From: Nitrososphaerota archaeon
GTDB taxonomy: Archaea > Thermoproteota > Nitrososphaeria > Nitrososphaerales > UBA183
Reading direction: 5' to 3'
NCBI GenBank assembly: GCA_029784825.1
Contig: JAFMAU010000015.1
Location: 1 to 41,806 of the forward strand
Length of the DNA: 41,806 bases
A program made the translations under genes and the position numbers. A model generated the notes under the pieces. That model did no database searches. It was not told the origin of the DNA and was given only the letters and a program-made list of their open reading frames with translations. Within the stretch, counting starts at the first letter, position 1; the number at the start of each line of letters is the position of its first letter. Shown here piece by piece: positions 15,188 through 23,083 of the stretch.

Positions 15188-15970
15188 GTGGCCAAATTGA
15201 AGTCACTTCCAACAATCGCCGCAGCAGCGATCGCGCTGTCCCTGCTACTTGTACCTATGACCGCCACCGCAGCTGGTAGCATCACGTTCACCAGCCCAGC
15301 GTCTAGCGCGTCATACTCAGGTGCGCAGGCATACACGATCTCCGGCACTATCACTCCAACCCCAACTCAGGCCGACAACGTGGGGATCACCGTGAAGAAT
15401 CCTAGCGGTTCCATAGTCGACGCAGGGAACGTCGCCGTCACAAGCGGTGCGTTCTCCTACTCGACGGCCGCGGGGAGTTCGGTGAACCCATCGTCCTGGC
15501 CGACGGGGACATACACAATCACCGCCACCGACTCGTTCGGGGCAACCGGTTCGATAACCTTCACTTACACCGCTGCAGGCGGATCAGGGCAGACGGTGTT
15601 TGAGAAGGACGTCCTCGGTAACCTAAGCCTCATCGAGCAGCAGATCCACAACCTCAGCAACGATCTCAACGGCAATGTGACTGCTCTCAATAGCGCAGAG
15701 ACTTCAGAGAGCAACGCCATAACAAGTCTCACCAACACTGTTGGCAGCATGAGTTCGACGTTGGGTAACCTTCAGTCCTCGTTGTCGAGTCTAACCTCGA
15801 CCGTGGGGACGATCAACACCAACGTCAACAACTTGAGCAGCCTCGGCGCACAGCTGAGTTCTGCCTCGAGTTCTCTATCTAACACACAAACCTACGTGCT
15901 AGTCGTGGCCGTTCTGGCCGCGATAACCGTAGTCCTCGAGCTAGCTATATTGGTAAGAAAGCTGTCCTAA
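15188..15970 (+). CDS. Membrane-anchored coiled-coil stalk protein (SlaB-like)
   Basis: This 260-residue protein has four parts: a signal peptide (about 1-29), a beta-rich Ig-like domain (about 30-135, with TGTYTITATDSFGATGSITF), a long Ser/Asn/Leu coiled coil (about 140-230) with several NLS/NVT sequons, and a C-terminal membrane helix (about 234-256) with a short basic tail. This is the architecture of SlaB, the stalk that anchors SlaA in Sulfolobales S-layers. GTG start at 15188 with aggggc just before it, 5 nt after the large secreted protein, so they are surely co-translated. Sequence homology to SlaB cannot be judged by eye; the architecture match is the evidence. Confidence 0.72.
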   Translation: MAKLKSLPTIAAAAIALSLLLVPMTATAAGSITFTSPASSASYSGAQAYTISGTITPTPTQADNVGITVKNPSGSIVDAGNVAVTSGAFSYSTAAGSSVNPSSWPTGTYTITATDSFGATGSITFTYTAAGGSGQTVFEKDVLGNLSLIEQQIHNLSNDLNGNVTALNSAETSESNAITSLTNTVGSMSSTLGNLQSSLSSLTSTVGTINTNVNNLSSLGAQLSSASSSLSNTQTYVLVVAVLAAITVVLELAILVRKLS

Positions 15971-15997
15971 ACAGACAGCTTTCCTTCCTTTTGTTTT
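15959..15997 (+). terminator. Terminator of the S-layer-like operon
   Basis: A perfect 8-bp stem AAGCTGTC / GACAGCTT (15959-15966, 15974-15981) with a 7-nt loop overlaps the stop codon. It is followed by a long pyrimidine tract with runs of four and five T. This is the best terminator in the window and suits a highly expressed operon. Confidence 0.75.
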
Positions 15998-16081
15998 TCT
16001 CTCAGAAGTAGAGGATACTCCGCACCACGATTCTATGGCACTGGCCGTCGGCGCCTTGAGGAGTAATTTGCAAATTGGTAG

Positions 16082-16090
16082 TATTATATA
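16082..16090 (+). promoter_or_regulatory. TATA box for the small secreted protein
   Basis: tattatata lies 27-35 nt before the ATG at 16117. This supports that start over an in-frame upstream codon at 16075, which lies before the box. I see nothing else between the terminator and this site. Confidence 0.6.
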
Positions 16091-16116
16091 CCGAGGCGGC
16101 GATTCATCAAACGGTC

Positions 16117-16527
16117 ATGACTAGTCGCGCTTCGTTGGCCTTTCCCACGATTGCGGTCCTCTTACTAGCATTCTCCTTGGCCGCCCCGGTCGCAAACGGC
16201 GCGTCCGACAAGTATCTCACTGTGGCGCTCACCCAGTCGGGATTGAAACAGAGCACCATCGGCGGATACGACGGGGTCCTGGCCAACTACACCAACACCT
16301 ACACGACTCCAGTGACCGCGTTCGTGTACATGGACCTGGTCAACTCTGCCGGCCAGACGATCTACTGGAACGTGGGCTCCTGCTCCTTCTTGGCCAGCCA
16401 GAAGGCCCAGTGCTTCGTCACGATATTGTCGAGCGTCCCGCGCGGGACCTACGCGGCCTGGCTGTTCGCGACCACCAATTCAAGCGTCCCGATCTCCACG
16501 TTCAGCTCCGTCCAAGTCACGGTGTAG
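16117..16527 (+). CDS. Secreted protein repeating the C-terminal domain of the S-layer-like protein
   Basis: From ATG 16117 this is a 136-residue protein with a signal peptide (about 1-30, ending in a VANGA-type site) and one beta domain. The domain aligns with the last 100 residues of the S-layer-like protein at 12078. Both have TIGGY/F-x-G, then an N-x2-Y/W Asn-rich strand, NSAGQT, a VPRGTY or LPSGSY turn and a final strand with a TTNSS or TTSNQS sequon. The copy has two Cys (CSFLASQKAQC) that the large protein lacks, perhaps a disulfide. It has no membrane anchor, and own promoter and hairpin make it a separate unit. A role as S-layer cap, edge or accessory subunit is inference. Confidence 0.65.
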   Translation: MTSRASLAFPTIAVLLLAFSLAAPVANGASDKYLTVALTQSGLKQSTIGGYDGVLANYTNTYTTPVTAFVYMDLVNSAGQTIYWNVGSCSFLASQKAQCFVTILSSVPRGTYAAWLFATTNSSVPISTFSSVQVTV

Positions 16528-16529
16528 AT

Positions 16530-16553
16530 TCTCCCCTCAAGCCGTTCGGGAGA
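16530..16553 (+). terminator. Hairpin after the small secreted protein gene
   Basis: Arms TCTCCC and GGGAGA enclose a 12-nt loop and start 3 nt after the stop codon. No T tract follows, so termination here is uncertain. Confidence 0.35.
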
Positions 16554-16565
16554 GCAGACTTATCA

Positions 16566-16574
16566 CGTATATAC
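16566..16574 (+). promoter_or_regulatory. TATA box for the nucleotidylyltransferase gene
   Basis: cgtatatac lies 30-38 nt before the ATG at 16604. Confidence 0.55.
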
Positions 16575-16603
16575 AGACGGAGTTACGGGGCTTTCGGCTG
16601 AGC

Positions 16604-17299
16604 ATGCAAGCGATCGTATTGGCTGGCGGCCTCGGGATGCGCCTTCGCCCGCTGACCGACGACCGGCCCAAGGCGCTGATTCCTGTGAAAGGGAGGCCGA
16701 TCTCAGAGTACCAGATCGAGTGGCTGATGAAGGAAGGAGCGGTGGACGGCGTCACCTTCGCATGCGGCTACAAGTGGGAGCGCCTGAAAGAGCACTTCGG
16801 CTCCAACTTCCACGGCGTCCCTGTCGACTACTCGGTCGAAGACGCGCCCCTGGGGACTGGCGGCGCCATCCGGAAGGCGCTTTCGGCGAAGAGCTCCGAC
16901 GACTTGGTGGTCGTCATCAACGGGGACATCATCACCGACCTTCCGCTGAAGAGGATGATCGAGGCCCACAGGCAGGCGGGGGAGGTGTCCGCGTCCATGC
17001 TCGTGGTCCCCTACCGCTCGAGGTTCGGCGTGGTCAAGATTGACAAGCTCAAAATGGTGAGGGGCTTCGAAGAGAAGCCGCCCTTCCCCGACGTCTGGAT
17101 CAACGGAGGGGTGTACCTGCTGAACGCCAGAAAGATATCCAAGACCCTCCCTGACCGGGGTGACATCGAAAGGGAGACGTTCCCCAAGCTGGTAACCCAC
17201 GGGGAGCTCCTATCCTATCCGCACTACGGCGAGTGGTACTTCATCGACAGCCTGAAGGACCTGCAAGAGCTGGAAGAGTCGATTCACGTCAAAGCCTAG
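16604..17299 (+). CDS. Sugar-1-phosphate nucleotidylyltransferase
   Basis: This 231-residue enzyme has the GT-A-like NTP-transferase core. The pyrophosphorylase signature LAGGLGMRLRPLT (6-18) is followed by KALIPV with the catalytic Lys, by GTGGAI and by the metal-binding NGDII (106-110). FEEKP and the NGGVYLL strand follow. It lacks the C-terminal left-handed beta helix of longer relatives, so it is the short form. The sugar (mannose, glucose or another) and base cannot be told. Its place after the glycosylation-rich surface genes suggests it supplies nucleotide sugar for surface glycans; this is inference. Confidence 0.88.
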   Translation: MQAIVLAGGLGMRLRPLTDDRPKALIPVKGRPISEYQIEWLMKEGAVDGVTFACGYKWERLKEHFGSNFHGVPVDYSVEDAPLGTGGAIRKALSAKSSDDLVVVINGDIITDLPLKRMIEAHRQAGEVSASMLVVPYRSRFGVVKIDKLKMVRGFEEKPPFPDVWINGGVYLLNARKISKTLPDRGDIERETFPKLVTHGELLSYPHYGEWYFIDSLKDLQELEESIHVKA

Positions 17300-17306
17300 G
17301 GAAACC

Positions 17307-17315
17307 ATTTTATTT
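17307..17315 (+). promoter_or_regulatory. TATA box for the Rieske ferredoxin gene
   Basis: attttattt lies 24-32 nt before the ATG at 17339. Confidence 0.6.
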
Positions 17316-17338
17316 CACGCTCCCGCGATTCGCCAGAC

Positions 17339-17653
17339 ATGGCTGACTTCAAGAAGGCAGTCGAGGCTTCCAAGGTCCAACCTGACACAATGCTCACCGT
17401 CGAGGTGGACGGCGAGTCGGTGCTCATCGCCAACGTGGACGGCAAGTACTACGGGATGGGCGCCATCTGCACCCACGAGGAGTGGGACCTATCTGAAGGG
17501 ACTCTGGTTGGCACTGAGGTGACCTGCGCAGGGCACGGCACGGTCTGGGACCTGAAGACGGGCAAGGGGGTCTTCGACGAGCCGCTCAAGGACGAGCCCC
17601 TCTACGAGGTGAAGGATGAGGGCGGCCTCCTCTACGTAAGGCGGCGCAAATAA
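17339..17653 (+). CDS. Rieske-type [2Fe-2S] ferredoxin
   Basis: This 104-residue protein is a small soluble Rieske domain. The cluster ligands are C44 and H46 in CTHEEWDL and C63 and H66 in CAGHGTVWDL. No signal peptide or membrane helix is present, so it is a cytosolic Rieske ferredoxin like the NirD or dioxygenase-ferredoxin type, not a bc-complex subunit. Its partner is unknown; no oxygenase or reductase gene is nearby. It has its own promoter and start at ATG 17339. Confidence 0.92.
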   Translation: MADFKKAVEASKVQPDTMLTVEVDGESVLIANVDGKYYGMGAICTHEEWDLSEGTLVGTEVTCAGHGTVWDLKTGKGVFDEPLKDEPLYEVKDEGGLLYVRRRK

Positions 17654-17668
17654 GCATCCAGGCCGCCA

Positions 17669-17677
17669 ATGCATATC
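17669..17677 (+). promoter_or_regulatory. TATA-like element for the MMPL transporter gene
   Basis: atgcatatc lies 27-35 nt before a TTG at 17704. A small hairpin GCCTC-TTTTT-GAGGC (17681-17695) sits between them and may be the end of the Rieske transcript. This spacing favours the TTG at 17704 over the in-frame TTG at 17689, which lies inside the hairpin. Confidence 0.4.
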
Positions 17678-17703
17678 TACGCCTCTTTTTGAGGCCCGCC
17701 TGT

Positions 17704-20652
17704 TTGACCAAGTCTGGCGTTCCCCGGTCACCTCCCTTCGGCCGAGTCGGGCGCCTCGTGTACAGGCGGCGGAAGTACGTCGTCATTGCCTGGATCCTCG
17801 CGCTCGTCCTGCTCTCCCCTGTGATCGCGATGGCAGGGAACTCGACCTCCCTCGAGCAGGGCACCGCCAGCGGGAGCCAGCTCGAGTCTGTGCAGGCGTC
17901 AAATCTGATCGCTGCGCAGTTCGCAAAGTCGGTCGCGAACAGCACCCTGCTGGTGGTCGTCGATGGGGCCAACGTGAGCTCCCCGGCCACCCAGGTCTTC
18001 GTCCAGGACCTCGTGCGCCATCTGGGCTCTGACCCTAACCTGAAGGGCCTCAACCAGACCATCGACGTCTATTCGCCGATCTATTCTGCGATAAAGGGGG
18101 TGAACCAGGCGACCTACTCGACCCTGAAAGGGGCCAACAGCACGTCCAGGCTCCTCCTCGGCGTCCCAGCCCTCTATTTCGGGGCTTGGCAGCAGGCTTA
18201 CGCATCTTCTCACAATCTTACTGCGGCGGACTACTCCGCGCTGAGCTTCGCCTCCGGGGTCCTCTCGGCCGCCAACGCGACTGCATACCGGGACTTCTCG
18301 TCCCACCTCCTTGCGCTCTTCAACACCGCCTGGTCGTCGTCCTGGTCAGACAGCAGCCTCTCCAACCTCACCCTGCTCGCCAGGGCTTCCATGGCTGCCA
18401 GGACCGCCGGGACGGAGTACGCTGCCTCGTACATGCGCGGTTCAGAGCAGTTCGCTGACTCTCTGCTGCGTTCGGTATCATTTGCAGATTACATCACCGG
18501 TAGCAGCGCAGAAACGGCTTCGAAGCTCGCGGCATTCGCGCAGTCGTATGTCTCCAACTCCACGGGATTCTCAAGCCAGTTCGTGGGCTCGTCCTTCGGT
18601 CTCGGGAAGTCGTACGACAACTCGTCCCTCTTCGCCCTCGCAGGGAGCATCATCTGGAAGCCCGGCGAGTACGGCGTCGGGAGGGCGCTCTCCACCCTGA
18701 TCTCTTCCCTCGTCTCCCCTTCCCGCGACATCACGCTCGTCACCCTCAACTTCGACCAGTCGTCCAACTCGAACGTCCTTGCCCTGAGGTCTGAAGTGTC
18801 CTCGGTCCTGGGGACCGCAGGGGCGGGCTCGGTCGGGTCGGCCCTTGTGACCGGGGGAGACGCGATAAGCTACGACTTCGGCCAGTCAGCCCAGTCCGAC
18901 CTTAGCCTCATCCTCCCAGTCACTATCACCCTGCTGATTGTCGCGACGGGGCTGTTCTTCCGGTCAGTCCTCACCCCATTCGTGACGCTCGGGACGATAG
19001 GCGTCGCTCTGGGGATCTCCCAGGTCTTCATAGTCCTGGTCAGCGCCCTGGTGGCCAAGGCAGACTTCACCGTCCCCACCATCCTGCTCACAATCCTGAT
19101 CGGGGTAGGGACGGACTACAGCGTCTTCATCTTGGCGCGCTACAGGGAAGAGAGGGTCAAGGGAGCGGACGTCCAGAGGGCAGTCGAGACCTCCGTCACC
19201 TGGGCGGGGGAGAGCATCACGACCAGCGGGGCCACGGTCATAATCTCGTTCCTCTCGCTCACCTTCACCAACGTCGTCTACCTCAAGACGATAGGCTATG
19301 TCGTCGGGCTGGGGGTGCTCGTCGCGCTCCTGATCGCCCTGACCATGGTCCCCGCAGTCGCCAGCATCATAGGAGGGCGGACCTTCTGGCCCTACTCGGG
19401 GGAGCGCTTCACGAAGTACTCCCGGTCGGTCCTGACTAAGCTGGAGAGCAAGCGGGGGTACTTCTCCAGGAGCGGCGCGTTCTCCGTCAAGCACGCCGGC
19501 GCCCTCATCGTCTTGGCCCTGGTCGCGACCGCGCCTGCGCTCTACGTATACTCGAACACCTCCCCGACCTTCGACTTCCTCTCCGCGGCCCCGGCGAGCC
19601 TCCCGTCGGTCGCCGCATCCGACCAGCTGACCTCTGCCTTCGGAGGTGGGACGCTCTTCCCGACCTACGTTGTGATGACGTTCTCACAGCCCCTCGTGGC
19701 GCATGACGCGTTCAACCTGCCGGAGATGAGGACGGTCAGCGCCGTCAGCTCGTACCTCGCTAGCCTCCGAGACGTCAGAAACGTATCGAGCCCCACCGTC
19801 CTGTACGGCCAGGCCGTAGCCTACGACAAGATCAATCTCTCCACAGCCGAAGGCCGGCAGACGTTCTCAGGGGTCCTCCAGAGCATAGGCAGGGACAACA
19901 AGACCGTCCTGTTCACAATAAACTTCGGGATCGACCCCTACTCGACAGCCGCCATCTCGGACGCGCAGGCCATCAGGCAGACCCTCCACTCCCAGTACGG
20001 CCCGGCCCCGGGGGTCACGGGGATCTACGTGGGCGGAGCCTCGGGCTCGACCCTCGACACGAAGAACGAGTTCGACTCCCAGTTCAACACAATAGTGCCC
20101 ATAGTCGCCGTCGGGGTCGCGATCGTCCTCCTCGCGGTCCTGGGGTCGCTCTTCCTGCCGGTCTTCGCCGTCCTGTCGATCCTGATGAGCGTAGTCTGGA
20201 CCGTGGCGACTACCGCCCTAGTGTTCAAGCAGCTCTATGACTACCAGATACTCTTCATCACCCCGTTCTTCCTCTTCGTCACCCTCCTCGGACTGGGGAT
20301 GGACTACAACATCTTCATCCTGACAAGGATCCGCGAGGAGGCGACAAAGGGAAAGCCCCTCAACGAAGCCATAGTCGGCGCGATCGAACAGACGGGCGCT
20401 GTCATAACCGCGGCAGCGATAATCCTCGCAGGCTCCCTGGGGGCTCTCATGATCTCTAGCGACCTGCTGCTGAAGGAGATCGGGTTCTCCCTCGCCTACG
20501 CCATCCTGATAGACGCCCTGGTGGTGAGGACCTACCTCGTCCCGGCCGTGATGTCGAAGGTGGGGAAGTGGAACTGGTTCAGCCCCATCCCGTTCCTCAA
20601 CCGCTCGCACCACCTCTATGAGAAAGACGCCGGGCCCCCGAGCACGCCTTAA
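17704..20652 (+). CDS. MMPL/RND-family membrane transporter
   Basis: This protein of about 982 residues has the duplicated MMPL layout. After a first membrane helix (about 25-45) comes a large external loop (about 45-390, rich in NxS/T sequons), then five helices; a second helix, a second external loop and five more helices follow. The proton-relay motif is present in both halves: GVGTDYSVFILARYREE-like near residue 467 and GLGMDYNIFILTRIREE-like near 862, each with the key Asp. Such proteins export lipids, siderophores or drugs by proton antiport. The substrate is unknown. The gene stands between the Rieske gene and an unknown gene, with no accessory subunit. Confidence 0.88.
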   Translation: MTKSGVPRSPPFGRVGRLVYRRRKYVVIAWILALVLLSPVIAMAGNSTSLEQGTASGSQLESVQASNLIAAQFAKSVANSTLLVVVDGANVSSPATQVFVQDLVRHLGSDPNLKGLNQTIDVYSPIYSAIKGVNQATYSTLKGANSTSRLLLGVPALYFGAWQQAYASSHNLTAADYSALSFASGVLSAANATAYRDFSSHLLALFNTAWSSSWSDSSLSNLTLLARASMAARTAGTEYAASYMRGSEQFADSLLRSVSFADYITGSSAETASKLAAFAQSYVSNSTGFSSQFVGSSFGLGKSYDNSSLFALAGSIIWKPGEYGVGRALSTLISSLVSPSRDITLVTLNFDQSSNSNVLALRSEVSSVLGTAGAGSVGSALVTGGDAISYDFGQSAQSDLSLILPVTITLLIVATGLFFRSVLTPFVTLGTIGVALGISQVFIVLVSALVAKADFTVPTILLTILIGVGTDYSVFILARYREERVKGADVQRAVETSVTWAGESITTSGATVIISFLSLTFTNVVYLKTIGYVVGLGVLVALLIALTMVPAVASIIGGRTFWPYSGERFTKYSRSVLTKLESKRGYFSRSGAFSVKHAGALIVLALVATAPALYVYSNTSPTFDFLSAAPASLPSVAASDQLTSAFGGGTLFPTYVVMTFSQPLVAHDAFNLPEMRTVSAVSSYLASLRDVRNVSSPTVLYGQAVAYDKINLSTAEGRQTFSGVLQSIGRDNKTVLFTINFGIDPYSTAAISDAQAIRQTLHSQYGPAPGVTGIYVGGASGSTLDTKNEFDSQFNTIVPIVAVGVAIVLLAVLGSLFLPVFAVLSILMSVVWTVATTALVFKQLYDYQILFITPFFLFVTLLGLGMDYNIFILTRIREEATKGKPLNEAIVGAIEQTGAVITAAAIILAGSLGALMISSDLLLKEIGFSLAYAILIDALVVRTYLVPAVMSKVGKWNWFSPIPFLNRSHHLYEKDAGPPSTP

Positions 20653-20655
20653 AGC
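20647..20655 (+). promoter_or_regulatory. TATA-like element for the gene at 20678
   Basis: ccttaaagc overlaps the MMPL stop and lies 23-31 nt before a TTG at 20678. It supports the shorter start for the next gene. Confidence 0.4.
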
Positions 20656-20677
20656 GGGGGGGCCTCACAGCAGGCCA

Positions 20678-21187
20678 TTGCCAAAGACCGGCGAAATCGA
20701 CGAGGAGGTCCTCGAAGAAGGCTGCTACCACCTCTCTCGCCTGGGCCTCGACAGGGCCCAGCTCGCGGCGCACTTCGAGATCTCCACGGCGAAGGTCGGG
20801 GAGCTGATCGCGGCATATGAGGCGAAACTGAAGTCTGGAGCGGTCTCGGCTGGGGAGTTCGACAGGGTCTTCTGGGAGGACGTGAAGAAGGAGGCAGAAG
20901 GAGACGTCAAGCTCACCTTCCTCTCTGACAAGGGGTTCCACCACGCATGGAGGTCTGAGCTGGAGAAGCTCGACGGCCCCGCCCTGATGTCAATATACGA
21001 GTCCAGCAAGGACTTCCTGAACGCCGACCCCAATCAAAAGTTCCTGGACTTCCCTCCGCCCAAGGGGTACGACCCTCTCGCCATGGACCGTGAGCTGAAG
21101 AAGGCAGTCGGAGTCATCGGAGACCTACTCTCTGAAAAGTGGAGAGAAGAGAAGGGGTCCGAGGGCCGACACCCTGCCAAACCTTAA
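20678..21187 (+). CDS. Conserved-looking protein of unknown function, N-terminal HTH-like
   Basis: With the TTG at 20678 this is a 169-residue soluble protein; an in-frame start at 20618 would overlap the transporter gene by 35 nt. The N-terminal part (about 10-45, HLSRLGLDRAQLAAHFEIS) looks like a helix-turn-helix, as in ParB or sigma-like regions. The rest is helical and charged, with DKGFHHAW and a Pro-rich FPPPKGYDP. I recognise no family. Its promoter-like element and the next gene's own TATA box suggest a single-gene unit. Confidence 0.55.
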   Translation: MPKTGEIDEEVLEEGCYHLSRLGLDRAQLAAHFEISTAKVGELIAAYEAKLKSGAVSAGEFDRVFWEDVKKEAEGDVKLTFLSDKGFHHAWRSELEKLDGPALMSIYESSKDFLNADPNQKFLDFPPPKGYDPLAMDRELKKAVGVIGDLLSEKWREEKGSEGRHPAKP

Positions 21188-21190
21188 AGA
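21183..21190 (+). promoter_or_regulatory. TATA box for the pentose-phosphate cluster
   Basis: cttaaaga lies 31-38 nt before the ATG at 21221. A short aaaagg precedes that ATG. The next three genes overlap or nearly abut, so this promoter should drive 21221-24711. Confidence 0.5.
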
Positions 21191-21220
21191 GGGCAACGGG
21201 CCGAGCAAAATCGAAAAAGG

Positions 21221-22261
21221 ATGCCCCTGGACTCGGTCGAAAGGGACAAGCTGACCGGGGTCCTCCGCCAGTTCCAGGGACGAAGAATTCTCGTAGTCGG
21301 GGACGTAATCGTCAGCCGCTTCGTCGAGATCGCAGCCCGCAAGCTGGCAAGGGAGGCGCCAGTCCCAGCCGGGGACTTTGTGGGCCAGACGCTGCTTCCC
21401 GGGGGCGCTGCGAACCTCGCCAGGGAGATGTCGTCCCTCGGCGCCTCGGTGAGGCTGGTAGGGCTGGTAGGGTCGGACGAGTACGGGGTCTGGCTGAAGT
21501 CGGAGTTCTCGAAGTACGGGGTCAAGTCGGACGGGGTGGTCACCGACCAGACGAGGCCTACCTCTCTCAGGACGTGGTACATGGTGAACGCATACCACAC
21601 CCTCAGGGTCGACAGGGAGGACAGGAGAGACGTGCCGCTCGCGGTGGCGAAGAAGCTGCTTTCGGACGCAGAGCCCGAAATCAAGGACGTGGACTGCGTC
21701 GTGCTTTCAGACTACGACCGGGGGGCGGTGACGAGCTATCTGATCAGCGGGATAGTGTCTGCCGCGAAGTCTTCCGGAAAGATCGTCGTGGGGCAGCCGA
21801 AGATGCACCACTACATGGACTTCTCGGGGGTGACATACGTGAAGTCGAACCTCGAGGAGGCTGCCCATGCGACCGGGATGGCCATGGTCAACGAGACCAG
21901 CCTGAGGAACATGGGGGTCAACCTACTTAGCAGGCTGGAGTCGAAGGCGATACTGATCACAAGGGGGGAAGCGGGCCTCACCCTCTTCGACAAGGAGAAC
22001 GTCACCCTCTTCCCGCCCATCGGGGGAAAGAAGAACCTGTTCAGCAAGGTCGGGGTCAGGGACGCGATGACCGGGGTCTTCAGCCTGGCGGTGGCGTCCG
22101 GCGGTAACCCCTACCAGGCCGCGGTCCTGAGCAACGTAGCAGGGGAGGCGAGGAGCGATCTCCCGAGGATCGTCTCGCTCTCGTTGCAGGACCTCGAGGC
22201 CAGGAGCCAGAAGGTCGAACAATTCGTGCACAGCATAGTGCAGGTCCCGGTGCGGCGCTGA
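21221..22261 (+). CDS. PfkB-family kinase-like protein, related to HldE/RfaE kinase domain
   Basis: This 346-residue protein resembles the heptose-phosphate kinase branch of PfkB: VVGDV near 25-29, AREAPVP (the family's SPEAPVP), LPGGAANLA (59-67) and LSDYDRGAV. Two conserved sites differ. The sugar-binding Asp in GDxxLDRY is Ser (VSRF, about 31-34), and the GAGD anion hole with catalytic Asp reads GVRD (278-281). The Asp itself remains. It may use another substrate or be a regulator. Its TGA overlaps the ATG of the transketolase N subunit, tying it to the pentose-phosphate cluster. Confidence 0.78.
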   Translation: MPLDSVERDKLTGVLRQFQGRRILVVGDVIVSRFVEIAARKLAREAPVPAGDFVGQTLLPGGAANLAREMSSLGASVRLVGLVGSDEYGVWLKSEFSKYGVKSDGVVTDQTRPTSLRTWYMVNAYHTLRVDREDRRDVPLAVAKKLLSDAEPEIKDVDCVVLSDYDRGAVTSYLISGIVSAAKSSGKIVVGQPKMHHYMDFSGVTYVKSNLEEAAHATGMAMVNETSLRNMGVNLLSRLESKAILITRGEAGLTLFDKENVTLFPPIGGKKNLFSKVGVRDAMTGVFSLAVASGGNPYQAAVLSNVAGEARSDLPRIVSLSLQDLEARSQKVEQFVHSIVQVPVRR

Positions 22262-23079
22262 TGGAGACAGCCCAGGAGGTCGTGAGGCTGAAGGAGATCG
22301 CCAGGAACACCAGGAAGCTAATCCTCGAAAGCCTGGCCGAGGCGGGGTCGGGGCACCCAGGTGGCTCCCTCTCCGCGGTCGAGCTCCTCGTCACCCTCTA
22401 CTTCCACGTCATGCACCACGAGCCCAAGGACCCGAAGTGGGCAGACAGGGACAGGTTCTTCCTTAGCAAGGGCCACGCGGCCCCGCTGCTGTACTCGGTC
22501 CTCGCGCAGGCAGGCTACTTCCCCGAAGAGGAGCTGATGACCCTCAGAAAGACCGGGTCAAGGCTCCAGGGGCACCCGTCCATGGGGATCCCCGGGGTCG
22601 AGGCTCCGGCGGGCTCAGAAGGCATCGGCCTCTCCCTTGGGGTCGGCACATCCCTGGCGGCCAAGCTGGACGGCAAGACGTGCAGGACCTACGTCCTGAT
22701 GGGGGACGGAGAGCAGCAGGAGGGGCAGGTCTGGGAGGCTGCCATGGCTGCCTCGAAGTACAGGCTCGACAACCTCACGGCGATCATCGACAGGAACGGC
22801 ATACAGCAGGACGGCCTCACCGAGCAGATCATGCCCCTGGAGCCCCTGGCAGCGAAGTGGAGGGCGTTCAACTGGAACGTCATCGAGGTGGACGGCTACG
22901 ACCTCAACCAGATCATGGACGGCTTCGACCTCGCGATGAGCACGCGGAACCGGCCCACGGTGATCATAGCACACACCGTGAAGGGGAAGGGAATATCCTT
23001 CATGGAATGGTCCCCCCACTACCACGGCACCGCCCCGTCGAAGGAGAAGCTCTCCGACGTGCTGAGCGAGCTGAAGTGA
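22261..23079 (+). CDS. tktA: Transketolase, N-terminal subunit
   Basis: This 272-residue protein is the thiamine-diphosphate-binding half of a split transketolase, common in archaea. Visible are GSGHPGGSLS with H32, SKGHAAPLLY with H72, and the ThDP motif GDGEQQEGQVWEA from about 148 with its Asn near IIDRNGIQ. With the C subunit (23770) it transfers two-carbon units between sugar phosphates, supplying ribose-5-phosphate. The ATG overlaps the preceding stop, and the epimerase gene sits between the two halves. Confidence 0.93.
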   Translation: METAQEVVRLKEIARNTRKLILESLAEAGSGHPGGSLSAVELLVTLYFHVMHHEPKDPKWADRDRFFLSKGHAAPLLYSVLAQAGYFPEEELMTLRKTGSRLQGHPSMGIPGVEAPAGSEGIGLSLGVGTSLAAKLDGKTCRTYVLMGDGEQQEGQVWEAAMAASKYRLDNLTAIIDRNGIQQDGLTEQIMPLEPLAAKWRAFNWNVIEVDGYDLNQIMDGFDLAMSTRNRPTVIIAHTVKGKGISFMEWSPHYHGTAPSKEKLSDVLSELK

Positions 23080-23083
23080 GCCA

